This document shows positions 45,138-53,410 of a stretch of DNA of 64,000 nt, piece after piece (positions within the stretch are counted from its first letter, which is position 1; each line of letters opens with the position of its first letter). Source of the stretch: Schaalia sp. Marseille-Q2122 (GTDB lineage: Bacteria > Actinomycetota > Actinomycetes > Actinomycetales > Actinomycetaceae); NCBI RefSeq assembly GCF_903645355.1, contig NZ_CAHJXR010000002.1, forward strand, positions 186,001-250,000, written 5' to 3'. Under the pieces are notes generated by a model. That model saw nothing but the letters and a program-made list of their open reading frames with translations. It was not told the origin of the DNA and did not search any database. The position numbers and the translations under genes were made by a program.

Positions 45138-45845
45138 TTAGGACAGCGCTGCCGCCACAGCTAGACGCAGGGAGGACTGGAAGCGGGTCTCGCGCTCTTC
45201 AGCGGTCATATCCGAGGAGGAATCGAAGAGGTGGTCAGAGCAGGTGAGGACCGTCAGTGCCTCCTTCCCATGTTCAGCGGCCACACCGTAGAGGGCGGCG
45301 GCTTCCATCTCGACGCCCAGCACACCGTAGTCGGCGAGCTTTTGAGCCTGCCCTTCGGGGGCGAAGTAGAAGTGGTCGCGGGAGATGATCGTGCCCACGT
45401 GAACGGTGTCCTCCTCTGAGGCTGCGTCGACGGCGGCGCGGACCAGGTTGTACGAGGCCACCGCAGAGAAGTTCACGCCGGGAATGCGCAGCTGGTTCAT
45501 CGAAGAGTCCGTGTGGGCGCCCATGGCGACAACGACGTCGCCAACCTTCACCTGGGGAGCGATACCACCGCAGGTGCCGACTCGAATAATGCGCTCAACG
45601 TCGAAGAAGCGGAACAGTTCGGTGGCGTAGATAGAGAAGGAGGGTTGACCCATGCCTGAGCCCATGACGGACAGGGGCTTGCCGTTGACCTCACCGGTAT
45701 AGCCCAGCATGCCGCGAACGTCATTGACCAGTCGCGGTTCGTCGAAGAGTAGTTCGGCGATTCGCTGCGCGCGACGGGGATCGCCGGGCATGAGGACGGC
45801 GGGAGCGAAATCTCCCTTTTCAGCATTGATATGCGGGGTTGCCAT
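45138..45845 (-). CDS. deoD: Purine-nucleoside phosphorylase (DeoD type)
   Basis: The enzyme splits purine nucleosides with phosphate to base and (deoxy)ribose-1-phosphate. The 235-residue product has the hexameric PNP signatures MPGDPRRAQRIAE, GSGMGQPS, IRVGTCGGIAPQVKVGD, GVEMEAAALYGVAAE and the catalytic Asp region TCSDHLF. Length fits DeoD. CAGGAG lies six bases before the ATG. It is a single gene, divergent from metP. Confidence 0.95.
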   Translation of the reverse strand: MATPHINAEKGDFAPAVLMPGDPRRAQRIAELLFDEPRLVNDVRGMLGYTGEVNGKPLSVMGSGMGQPSFSIYATELFRFFDVERIIRVGTCGGIAPQVKVGDVVVAMGAHTDSSMNQLRIPGVNFSAVASYNLVRAAVDAASEEDTVHVGTIISRDHFYFAPEGQAQKLADYGVLGVEMEAAALYGVAAEHGKEALTVLTCSDHLFDSSSDMTAEERETRFQSSLRLAVAAALS

Positions 45846-46017
45846 GTTTTCTCCTGAAGTGATGAATAGCGCGCCTCGGGGGCGATAGAAAAAGAATCCT
45901 CTCCATTGTCTATGCAGGTGAGGGCGTTGTCCACGTCGGTGCGTACCAAAACGTGGTCACTTCAGCACAAGATTCAACAGCGAACTACCGTGAAATGAAC
46001 ACTATTGAGGAGTATTT

Positions 46018-47553
46018 ATGAGTACTACAACTCCCACGGAGTATCGCCCTCGGCGGCGTGAAACATGGAGCGGACAGACCGCATTCTTGCTCGCAGCAAT
46101 TGGCTCGGCTGTGGGCCTGGGAAATATCTGGCGTTTCCCCGGCGTTGCCTACGCTAATGGTGGCGGCGCCTTCCTGATTCCCTACCTGGTTGCCCTCGTC
46201 TGCGTCGGTATTCCCGTCCTGCTGCTTGATTACGCTCTTGGTCACAAGTTCCGTGGCTCACCGCCTGCGGCCTTGCGCCGCCTGACCCCTAAGGCGGAGT
46301 TCCTCGGGTGGTTCCAGGTGATGGTCTGCTTCGTCATCTTCACCTACTACGCGGTCGTCATCGCCTGGGCTGCTCGCTACGCGATCTACTCGGTGGACAT
46401 GGCTTGGGGTGAGGATCCCAAGACCTTCTTCCTCGCTGACTTCCTGCAGGTCACCGAGGCAACGACCTACTCCACGACCCCGGTAGCCTCGGTGATGATT
46501 CCCCTCGTGCTGCTGTGGCTCTTCGTCCTCATTATCATGGCGCGCGGTCTGACCAGCGGTGTTGAGCTGGCGAATAAGATCTTCCTGCCGCTGCTTGTGG
46601 TTCTCTTCATCGCCATCGTTATCCGCGCGCTCTTCCTGCCTGGCGCGCTTGATGGCCTTAACGCTTTCTTCACTCCCACGTGGGATTCCTTGGCTGATCC
46701 GAAGGTCTGGCTCGCGGCTTTCGCGCAGATCTTCTACTCCCTGTCGGTGGCCTTTGGCATTATGCTGACTTACGCCTCCTACCTCAAGCCCAAGTCGAAC
46801 CTCACGGGCACTGGCCTGGTCGCAGGCTTTGCCAACTCCTCCTTCGAAATCCTTGCGGGCATTGGCGTCTTCGCAGCCTTGGGCTTTATGGCCCACCAGC
46901 AGAGCGTCCCCGTTGCCGAACTGGAGGGCCTGACCGGCCCGATCCTCTCTTTCGTCACCTTCCCCCACATCATTTCGATGATGCCTGGCGGTCCGATCTT
47001 CGGTGTCCTTTTCTTCACCTCTTTGGTGCTCGCGGGCGTGACCTCGCTGCTGTCCCTGCTCCAGGTCGTTTCCGGCGGTCTGCAGGACAAGTTCGGCTAC
47101 AGCCCGATCAAGGCCTCCTTCATTATGGGTATCCCCGCGATGCTCGTGTCCGTTGTTCTCTTCGGCACCCAGTCGGGTCTGAACGCTCTTGACGTTGTCG
47201 ACAACTTCATCAACACCATCGGCGTTGTTGTCTGCGCGATCGCATTGACCGTGGTGTCGGCTGTGGCGGGTAAGCGCCTCAAGAGCTTGCGTGCCCACCT
47301 GAATAAGGTGTCCTCCATGCCGGTGCCGTTTATTTGGGACATCCTCGTTGGCCTTGTTGTTCCCGCTGTGCTGAGCTTCATGCTCATTACCGCTGTCATT
47401 GAGCTTTTGCAGGTGCCCTACGGTGGCTACGATCCGAGCTACATTGCGATCCTCGGATGGGGCTGCGTCATTTTGGCCCTCGTCGGTGCTGCGGTTCTGA
47501 CCGCCTTGCCGTGGAAGAAGAACGCCTCTGAGAAGGAAGGAGTGCAGGCATGA
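46018..47553 (+). CDS. Sodium-dependent amino-acid transporter (NSS family, MetP-like)
   Basis: A 511-residue neurotransmitter:sodium symporter-family protein with about twelve helices. The first helix has the hallmark AAIGSAVGLGNIWRFPGVAY, which lines the Na/amino-acid site. In Corynebacterium MetP, working with the small subunit MetS, imports methionine and alanine. Here the stop codon overlaps the start of such a small subunit (ATGA), which supports the MetP reading; the substrate is inferred. GAGGAG lies six bases before the ATG. Confidence 0.9.
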   Translation: MSTTTPTEYRPRRRETWSGQTAFLLAAIGSAVGLGNIWRFPGVAYANGGGAFLIPYLVALVCVGIPVLLLDYALGHKFRGSPPAALRRLTPKAEFLGWFQVMVCFVIFTYYAVVIAWAARYAIYSVDMAWGEDPKTFFLADFLQVTEATTYSTTPVASVMIPLVLLWLFVLIIMARGLTSGVELANKIFLPLLVVLFIAIVIRALFLPGALDGLNAFFTPTWDSLADPKVWLAAFAQIFYSLSVAFGIMLTYASYLKPKSNLTGTGLVAGFANSSFEILAGIGVFAALGFMAHQQSVPVAELEGLTGPILSFVTFPHIISMMPGGPIFGVLFFTSLVLAGVTSLLSLLQVVSGGLQDKFGYSPIKASFIMGIPAMLVSVVLFGTQSGLNALDVVDNFINTIGVVVCAIALTVVSAVAGKRLKSLRAHLNKVSSMPVPFIWDILVGLVVPAVLSFMLITAVIELLQVPYGGYDPSYIAILGWGCVILALVGAAVLTALPWKKNASEKEGVQA

Positions 47554-47708
47554 CCGCTCCTGCAATCGTCATGATGGTTGTCACCATCCTCCTCGTGTGG
47601 GGTGGCCTCGTCGCTTCGGTTGTCGCCCTTCGCGGTGTCAATATGCCCCAGCATGACGAGGACCATGCTCCGGCATCTGAGGAAGGTTCCTCCACGCCAG
47701 GCGCCTAA
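47550..47708 (+). CDS. Small membrane subunit of the NSS transporter (MetS-like)
   Basis: A 52-residue single-helix protein (MTAPAIVMMVVTILLVWGGL...) with a short acidic/polar C-terminal tail. It overlaps the transporter stop by four bases and has an AAGGAAGGAG site in the end of that gene. Size, position and the one-helix layout are those of MetS, required for MetP activity in Corynebacterium. It is below the usual size cut-off and easily missed. Confidence 0.85.
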   Translation: MTAPAIVMMVVTILLVWGGLVASVVALRGVNMPQHDEDHAPASEEGSSTPGA

Positions 47709-47737
47709 CCATCACGCCATTCTGGCCGAGTACTCAT

Positions 47738-47774
47738 AAGGCGGGGTGCCCACCACCAGTGGGCACCCCGCCTT
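47738..47774. terminator. Terminator after the metPS-like pair
   Basis: A perfect 16-bp stem (47738-47753 with 47759-47774) closing on CACCA. No long T run follows; it separates the convergent transporter and methyltransferase genes. Confidence 0.8.
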
Positions 47775-47860
47775 GTGCTATTTACGCGCCAGCACCCTCG
47801 GAGAGGATGATGAATTCCTCGAAGCCGGTGAGCGCTGTCCGGCCCTGGTGACAAGGACGC

Positions 47861-48712
47861 TCAGGGCAGGCGCGTTGCCCAGAAGGCTACGGCGCTCGCT
47901 GCGGCGACATTGAGGGAATCCACGCCGCCCGCCATGGGGATGCGCACGACGACGTCGGCGCGGCTGATGGCCTGGCGGGTGAGGCCATCGCCCTCTGTGC
48001 CCAGCAGCAGAGCCACCTTCGAGTCGGGGGCTGTGCAGGCGGGGGAGGGGATGAAGTCGTCGAGAGAGACGGAGTCCTCGCTGAGGGCGAGTGCTGCCAC
48101 GGTGAAACCCGCAGCGTGGAGTTCGTCAATGGCGGGCCATGCGGTAATGCGTGTCCAGGGCACTTGGAAGACTGTTCCCATGGAGACCCGAACGCTGCGC
48201 CGGTAGAAGGGGTCAGCGCAGCGGGGCGTGACGAGGACGGCGTCGACGCCGAGGGCGGCTGCGGAGCGGAAAGCGGCCCCCACGTTGGTGTGATCGACAA
48301 GGTTTTCCAAGATGGCAATGCGGCGCGCTCCCTGACCATCGCGCGCCCCTGCGAGGAGGTCGGGCACGCTGGCTAGTTCGGGGCGGTGCATGGCGGCCAG
48401 TGCGCCGCGGTGCAGATGGAAGCCGGTGATGGATTCGAGGATGTCCTCATCGGCGAGGAATACCGGGACTTCGCCGCCCTCTGGGCTGCCGGTAGCCTGC
48501 TCGATCCAGGGGGCCATGGCCTCGTACCACTTGGGCGCCATGAGGAAGGACCGCGGCCGGTGGCCGGCCTGGATGGCACGCATGATGACATTGGTGGATT
48601 CAGCCATGTACAGGCCGCGTTCGGGTTCGAGGGCGGAGCGCAATTTGACGTCGGTCATGGAGACGTAGTCGCTCAGGCGCGGGTCGTCGGTGGAGGTCAG
48701 GTGAATGAGCAC
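47861..48712 (-). CDS. TrmH/SpoU family RNA 2'-O-methyltransferase
   Basis: A SPOUT-fold enzyme that methylates a ribose in rRNA or tRNA using S-adenosylmethionine. From GTG 48712 it has 283 residues: an N-terminal substrate-binding part (about 1-120) and the knotted domain with ENLVDHTNVGAAFRSAAALG (motif 1), LLLGTEGDGL (motif 2) and IPMAGGVDSLNVAAASAV (motif 3). GTG 48712 has GGGAG nine bases upstream. An earlier GTG (48745) overlaps a DnaA box and is less likely. The RNA target is not evident. Two DnaA boxes lie 20-57 bases upstream. Confidence 0.92.
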   Translation of the reverse strand: MLIHLTSTDDPRLSDYVSMTDVKLRSALEPERGLYMAESTNVIMRAIQAGHRPRSFLMAPKWYEAMAPWIEQATGSPEGGEVPVFLADEDILESITGFHLHRGALAAMHRPELASVPDLLAGARDGQGARRIAILENLVDHTNVGAAFRSAAALGVDAVLVTPRCADPFYRRSVRVSMGTVFQVPWTRITAWPAIDELHAAGFTVAALALSEDSVSLDDFIPSPACTAPDSKVALLLGTEGDGLTRQAISRADVVVRIPMAGGVDSLNVAAASAVAFWATRLP

Positions 48713-48728
48713 CGCACTATTCTCCCAC

Positions 48729-48770
48729 GAGTTATCCACAGGCACCGACCTCGAAATGAGTTATCCACAG
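48729..48770 (+). promoter_or_regulatory. Pair of perfect DnaA boxes in direct repeat
   Basis: GAGTTATCCACAG occurs twice (48729-48741 and 48758-48770), 29 bases start to start. Each contains the consensus box TTATCCACA in the same orientation. They fill the gap between the divergent methyltransferase gene and the conserved gene at 48875. There is no dnaA or dnaN nearby, so this is not a standard origin. Confidence 0.8.
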
Positions 48771-48874
48771 TGGCCCTGCCGACCTTTTTGCCTACGGGTT
48801 TGTAGGGGCTTTGCTTGGAGTGTCCCCTTTGGCGGGGATCGGTCATCAGGCACTGCACACTATTGGGAGGAACT

Positions 48875-49408
48875 ATGAGCGCCTGCGAAAAACTGCCGTC
48901 CATGTACGGGGTGGCTGGCTGGACCCTGGAGTTGGGGGTTCGTGATCTTCTGGCGGACTATCTCAGTGCGTTTGGAGATACGTCTTTTCATCGTTTTGCT
49001 GATATTCCTGCGGATCTTGTCGCTGAGCTCATCGCACGTGTGCCGACGGCAAATCTGGAGGACCGGCAGAATAGCGCACTGACCTTGGGTGTGCTGGCGG
49101 CTGCGGCTCTATCACGCCCTGAGCAGGTGTTACTTTCGGGCTACGTGGTGGGCCCGCCTCGCCATGATGAGCGTGTGAGCGTTGACGGGGTGACTATCCT
49201 TCGGACGCCTATTCGTGCGCTTGGCGGCTGGGGTGTCGAACCCGCAGGGGAGGAGCGGATGAGGATCTGGCGCGCCCTGGGGGAGTACCTGGGGTGGGAG
49301 GCGACGGAGGAGAATTGTCCTGATGAGATCATTCCGATCCTTGAAGCGAGCGTGATGGGAGAGGAGGGCGTCCACGAGTCACAGGGCTGGTGGGTGTGGT
49401 GGGACTAG
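48875..49408 (+). CDS. Conserved hypothetical protein, 177 residues
   Basis: I do not recognise the family. The product is soluble, rich in Glu, Leu and Trp, and has no signal or helix. The first half is helical (WTLELGVRDLLADYLSAFGD). The second half has a short beta-like stretch (RVSVDGVTILRTPIRALGGW) and ends WWVWWD. ATG 48875 follows GGGAGG by four bases, an excellent site, so the gene is real. It precedes pyrD by 18 bases and is probably co-transcribed with it; DnaA boxes lie upstream. Confidence 0.7.
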   Translation: MSACEKLPSMYGVAGWTLELGVRDLLADYLSAFGDTSFHRFADIPADLVAELIARVPTANLEDRQNSALTLGVLAAAALSRPEQVLLSGYVVGPPRHDERVSVDGVTILRTPIRALGGWGVEPAGEERMRIWRALGEYLGWEATEENCPDEIIPILEASVMGEEGVHESQGWWVWWD

Positions 49409-49426
49409 AGCGGCTATCGTTGAACT

Positions 49427-50485
49427 ATGAGTTTTCACGTCTACCCCTGGTTGTATCGTCATCTCATTCGCCTGACTGACCCGGAGCAGGCGCACCACAC
49501 CGCGATTTCTGCCCTGTCAGTCGCGGGTTCTTTCGCTCCGTCGCGTGGTTTGCTGCGCGCCACGTGCGGGTATCTGCGCGGGGGTATTCCACCCTTGGCG
49601 CGCCGCACGCCCTACCGGTCGGTCACTATCGGTGAGCGCGTGCTCCCCGGTGTTCTGGGTTTGGCTGCGGGTATGGATAAGGATGCTCAGGCCGTGGAAG
49701 CGATGTGTGCGCTGGGCTTTGCCTTCGTTGAGATCGGTACGGTCACCCCTCGCCCACAGCCGGGTAATGAGGGGCCCCGCCTGTGGCGTTTGATCGAAGA
49801 AGAGGGCCTGCGTAACCGCATGGGCTTCAATAACGAGGGCGCTGCCGCTGCCGCCGAACGTTTGAAGGCACTGCGTTCCACTCCGGCGGGGCGCAGCCTC
49901 ATTGTTGGCGCCAATATTGGCAAGAATAAGACGACCTCGGAGGCTGATGCTCCGCGCGACTACTACCTGTGTGCGAAGGAACTCGCCCCGTGGGTGGATT
50001 TTGTGGTTGTCAACGTGTCCTCGCCGAACACGCCGGGCCTTCGCGACCTGCAGGCGGTGGAGCACCTGCGCCCCATTCTCGAGGCCGCCCGCGCTGGCTG
50101 TGAGGATGCGGTGGAGCGTCGGATGCCACTGTTGGTGAAGATCGCACCGGATCTGAGCAATGAGGACATCGTGACGGTTGTGAAGCTCACGCAGGAGCTG
50201 GGCATGGAGGGTATCGTCGCCACGAATACGACGATCGCTCATGACTACGGCGAGGGTGGCGTCTCGGGCCGTCCGTTGTTTGAGCGCGCCCTGGAGGTGG
50301 TGGGCTTGGTCGCTGAGCACCTCGATGATGATCAGATCCTCATTGGAACGGGTGGTATTACCACGGTCGAGGATGCGCAGCGCATGTTGGACGCGGGCGC
50401 GGATCTCATTGAGGGGTTGAGTGCCTTTGTGTCGCAGGGTCCGACCTGGCCGGGGCACATGAATCGTGCGCTTGCCGGATACTGA
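49427..50485 (+). CDS. pyrD: Dihydroorotate dehydrogenase (quinone), class 2
   Basis: PyrD oxidises dihydroorotate to orotate in pyrimidine synthesis and passes electrons to quinone at the membrane. The 352-residue FMN protein starts with the class-2 membrane helix pair (YPWLYRHLIRLTDPEQAHH) and shows LAAGMDKDAQ, RMGFNNEGA, the catalytic-loop NVSSPNTPGLRDLQ and IVATNTTI. Length and the N-terminal extension separate it from class 1. A strong hairpin follows. Confidence 0.95.
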   Translation: MSFHVYPWLYRHLIRLTDPEQAHHTAISALSVAGSFAPSRGLLRATCGYLRGGIPPLARRTPYRSVTIGERVLPGVLGLAAGMDKDAQAVEAMCALGFAFVEIGTVTPRPQPGNEGPRLWRLIEEEGLRNRMGFNNEGAAAAAERLKALRSTPAGRSLIVGANIGKNKTTSEADAPRDYYLCAKELAPWVDFVVVNVSSPNTPGLRDLQAVEHLRPILEAARAGCEDAVERRMPLLVKIAPDLSNEDIVTVVKLTQELGMEGIVATNTTIAHDYGEGGVSGRPLFERALEVVGLVAEHLDDDQILIGTGGITTVEDAQRMLDAGADLIEGLSAFVSQGPTWPGHMNRALAGY

Positions 50486-50512
50486 CTCGCCCTGAAGGGT
50501 GCAGTTGAGGAC

Positions 50513-50545
50513 TGTGGCCCCCTCGATTCACTCGAGGGGGCCGCA
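50513..50545. terminator. Terminator between pyrD and the DUF3043 gene
   Basis: GGCCCCCTCGA pairs with TCGAGGGGGCC (11 bp plus three more pairs) around TTCAC; GGTTTGTCTTT follows on the plus side. It serves the convergent pair. Confidence 0.8.
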
Positions 50546-50568
50546 GGTTTGTCTTTGACGATAGGGGC

Positions 50569-51189
50569 TTAGCGACGGGGAGCGGTTGAAGGGAATTCAC
50601 CACGCTTGACCTGCGGGGCGGGCGTGCGCCAACGGCGGGCCATCACCATGCGGGAGTAGGTGTAGAACCAGGTGCCACGGGGGATCTCTTCATCGGGGTA
50701 GCGTGCTTCGATGCGGCGACGCAGGCGGCGCCACACGACGATGCCTTCAATGATTGAGAGGGCGAAGAGGGAGTAGAAGGTAATGCTCAGCGTCAAGGCG
50801 ATCGTGCGGGAGATATCCTCACCGAGATTGGCGAAGGCGATGGCGGTGATACCCACTAAGAACAGCAGCATGACCGGCACAATAAACTCCGATGCCGACC
50901 AGCGGGCGTCAAGCCAGTCTCGCACGAAACGACGGACCTTACCGCGGTGGCTGGGCGGCAGGTAGCGCTCGTCACCGGTGAGCAGGGCTTCCTGCTCGCG
51001 GCGGTAGGCTTCGTTGCGCTTTTCCCGAGCGGCACGCTTGGCGGCCTTACGGTCGGCGGGAACAAGGGGACGCTGGTGGCGGGCTTCAGCCTCACGACGC
51101 TTCGGGGTGGGGCGGCCCTTCTTTTGGCCCTGTCGGGGGGTGGTGGCAGCCTGAGGGGTGTCCTCACTGCCGGTATGCCTCTTACTCAT
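50569..51189 (-). CDS. DUF3043 family membrane protein
   Basis: A 206-residue actinobacterial protein of unknown role. It has a long basic N-terminal segment (KKGRPTPKRREAEARHQRPL, a hallmark of the family), a highly charged middle with RYLPPSHRGKVRRFVRD, two membrane helices (about 108-160), and a basic C-terminal segment with RGTWFYTYSRMVMARRWR. ATG 51189 is taken as start; GTG 51192 is equally possible. The family is nearly confined to actinobacteria; no function is established. Confidence 0.88.
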   Translation of the reverse strand: MSKRHTGSEDTPQAATTPRQGQKKGRPTPKRREAEARHQRPLVPADRKAAKRAAREKRNEAYRREQEALLTGDERYLPPSHRGKVRRFVRDWLDARWSASEFIVPVMLLFLVGITAIAFANLGEDISRTIALTLSITFYSLFALSIIEGIVVWRRLRRRIEARYPDEEIPRGTWFYTYSRMVMARRWRTPAPQVKRGEFPSTAPRR

Positions 51190-51340
51190 CACACACTTAG
51201 GGTAATAGATTCTGTGCTTTCAAGGGGTGTCGGCCCACGGAGCTGAGCTCTTCTTCACCGACAGTGAACACGCGTGTCCCTGCTGATGAAACTGCCGACC
51301 GATCGGTCCGCCTGTCGGGGAGCCTGGGGGAAGAGGGCGA

Positions 51341-51811
51341 CTAATGGGAGTCTTCCACGGCTCTTTCCACCTTTGCCGCCTGCCGAGAGAGCTTGTGGGT
51401 GAGTGTCCCCAGTTCTTCGGTGACCGCAGTGACCCGTTCGACCTCGGCACGCAATTCCTCTGGGCTGAGGCTCTCAACATCACGGGCCTCGTAGTGAGGG
51501 GGCTCAATTTCTAACAGGGCACGCAGTTCATCGAGTCCTTCAGGGGCGTGCGCCGGGTCGGCCCCACTGCGCTCCTGGGCTGCGCGAAGAGCGAGCACCG
51601 CCTGGCCGGCCGCTAATGCGAGGTCCTCATCAGCGTTCTTATGCGTGGCGAGCGCCTCGTCATAGAGGGCACGCTCTGCTGCTGATGGCCCGCCTGCCTG
51701 AGGGAGGAAGTGCCAGACCAGAAGGGCAATGATGGCCACGCTTAACAGGACAACACTGAACTTGGGCCACCAGGGGGTGCTGGCTGGTGGTGTTGGCAGG
51801 CTCTCCGTCAC
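51341..51811 (-). CDS. Single-helix membrane protein with coiled-coil outer part
   Basis: A 156-residue protein of unknown family: a short Pro-rich cytoplasmic start, one helix (FSVVLLSVAIIALLVWHFL, about 18-36), then Ala/Glu/Leu-rich helices with heptad-like spacing (AAERALYDEALATHKNADED and LSPEELRAEVERVTAVTEEL). GAGGAG lies just before GTG 51811. It may be a small envelope or division-associated factor, but nothing in the sequence proves this. It is divergent from the M20 peptidase. Confidence 0.6.
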   Translation of the reverse strand: MTESLPTPPASTPWWPKFSVVLLSVAIIALLVWHFLPQAGGPSAAERALYDEALATHKNADEDLALAAGQAVLALRAAQERSGADPAHAPEGLDELRALLEIEPPHYEARDVESLSPEELRAEVERVTAVTEELGTLTHKLSRQAAKVERAVEDSH

Positions 51812-52015
51812 AGGGTCTCCTCACGAGGATCTTCGGGCAGGAGCATCGCTGAAAGGATCCACGATGCTGCAGTATTCACTCATCCTAGGCGGAGAATACA
51901 CGTTGCCTGGGAGGAGACGCCGAGGGTAGCTGAGGTGCGGTGTCAGAGGCATCACAGCAGCGACCCCATGAAGGGGAGTCGAAGAAGAGCCATCACGCAC
52001 ACTAGGGTGGATGCT

Positions 52016-53380
52016 ATGACACACCAGACTCTGACCACTGACACCATCCGCGAGCGCGTCGAAGCGATCTTCCCCGCAATGCTTGAGGAGCTCACCAAAC
52101 TCGTCGCAATTCCTTCCGTCTCTTCAGCGCCTGAGCATGCCGCTGACTTGCAGGCCAGCGCCGAGCATGTCCGTGATTGCTTTACTGCCCTCGGCCTGGA
52201 AGCCGGTATCTACTCGGTGACCACCCCTGAGGGCGTTGTCGGCAAGCCTGCCGTCGTTGCCCACACCCCGCGCATTGAGGGCGCAACAACTGTTCTGCTG
52301 TACGCTCACCATGACATTCAGCCCGTCGGTGATGTCAGCCGCTGGGCTTCTGACCCCTATACCGCTGAGGTTCGCGGTGATCGCATCTACGGGCGTGGCA
52401 CTTCTGACGATGGTGCGGGCATTATCGTCCACTTGGGTGCTTTGACGACTGTGGCGCAGGATCTCGGCGTCAATGTCACCGTCTTTATTGAAGGTGAAGA
52501 AGAGCTGGGTTCTCCTTCTTTCGTGACCTTCCTGGAGACCTACCGCGACCAGCTGGAAGCCGAGGTCATCGTCGTGGCCGACTCGGATAACTGGAAGGTG
52601 GGCGAGCCTGCACTGACGTCGTCGCTGCGCGGTAACTGCGTGTGCACTGTGGATGTCACGATTGCCGACCACGCGGTGCACTCGGGGATGTTCGGTGGCC
52701 CGATTCTTGACTCGAATATCATCGCCTGTGAACTCATCGCCACCTTGCATGATGCTGCGGGCGATGTGGCGGTGGCTGGCCTGGGGGGGAACCCTCGTGC
52801 CGATGTGGATTGGCCAGAGGAAGAGTTCCGTCAGGCTGCGGGCGTCCTGGACTCCTACCAGCTGGCGGGCACCGCTGACCTGGCTGCTCGCATGTGGACG
52901 ATGCCGTCAATCTCCGTCATTGGTTTTGATGCAACTCCTGTGGAGAAGGCCTCGAATACGATCAGCGCTCACACGCGTTTCCGCCTGTCGATGCGTACCG
53001 TGCCGGGTGTGGAACCGAAGGCGGCGATGGATGCCCTCGTCGCCCACTTGGAATCGCATGCACCCCGCGGCGCTCAGGTTGTTGTCACCCCCAATGAGTA
53101 TGGCCCCGGCTACCAGGCTGATCTGGATTCTGAGGTGACGGCTTTGCTGCATGAGGTACTGACGGAGGCGTGGGGTGTGCCCTCGGTCAATATTGGTGTG
53201 GGCGGGTCGATCCCCTTCATTTCGGACTTCCAGCGCGTGTTCCCGTCGGCTCAGGTGGTGGTGACCGGCGTTGAGGATCCCATGACGAATGCCCACTCTG
53301 AGGATGAGTCCCAGTCGATCCCGGACTTGAAGGCAGCGATTGTCGCGGAGGCTTTGCTGCTGGCCCGCCTGGCCAAGTGA
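52016..53380 (+). CDS. M20 family metallodipeptidase
   Basis: A 454-residue di-zinc peptidase of the M20/PepV-CNDP-like group that cleaves dipeptides in the cytoplasm. The metal ligands can be followed: YAHHDIQPV, YGRGTSDDGAG, EGEEELGS (general-base Glu and bridging ligand), VVADSDNW and the C-terminal TNAHSEDES. The lid domain occupies about 200-330 (ADHAVHSGMFGG). ATG 52016 is the first start in a good frame; the upstream codons have no ribosome site. The glycerate-kinase-like gene follows after 30 bases. Confidence 0.93.
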   Translation: MTHQTLTTDTIRERVEAIFPAMLEELTKLVAIPSVSSAPEHAADLQASAEHVRDCFTALGLEAGIYSVTTPEGVVGKPAVVAHTPRIEGATTVLLYAHHDIQPVGDVSRWASDPYTAEVRGDRIYGRGTSDDGAGIIVHLGALTTVAQDLGVNVTVFIEGEEELGSPSFVTFLETYRDQLEAEVIVVADSDNWKVGEPALTSSLRGNCVCTVDVTIADHAVHSGMFGGPILDSNIIACELIATLHDAAGDVAVAGLGGNPRADVDWPEEEFRQAAGVLDSYQLAGTADLAARMWTMPSISVIGFDATPVEKASNTISAHTRFRLSMRTVPGVEPKAAMDALVAHLESHAPRGAQVVVTPNEYGPGYQADLDSEVTALLHEVLTEAWGVPSVNIGVGGSIPFISDFQRVFPSAQVVVTGVEDPMTNAHSEDESQSIPDLKAAIVAEALLLARLAK

Positions 53381-53410
53381 GCGGATGAGCGCGAAGCAGA
53401 AGAGCTGGCA

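Noticed and set aside
48729-48770. The DnaA-box pair as the chromosome origin
   Set aside because: No dnaA, dnaN, gyrase or rpmH genes nearby and only two boxes; an origin would have a larger cluster.
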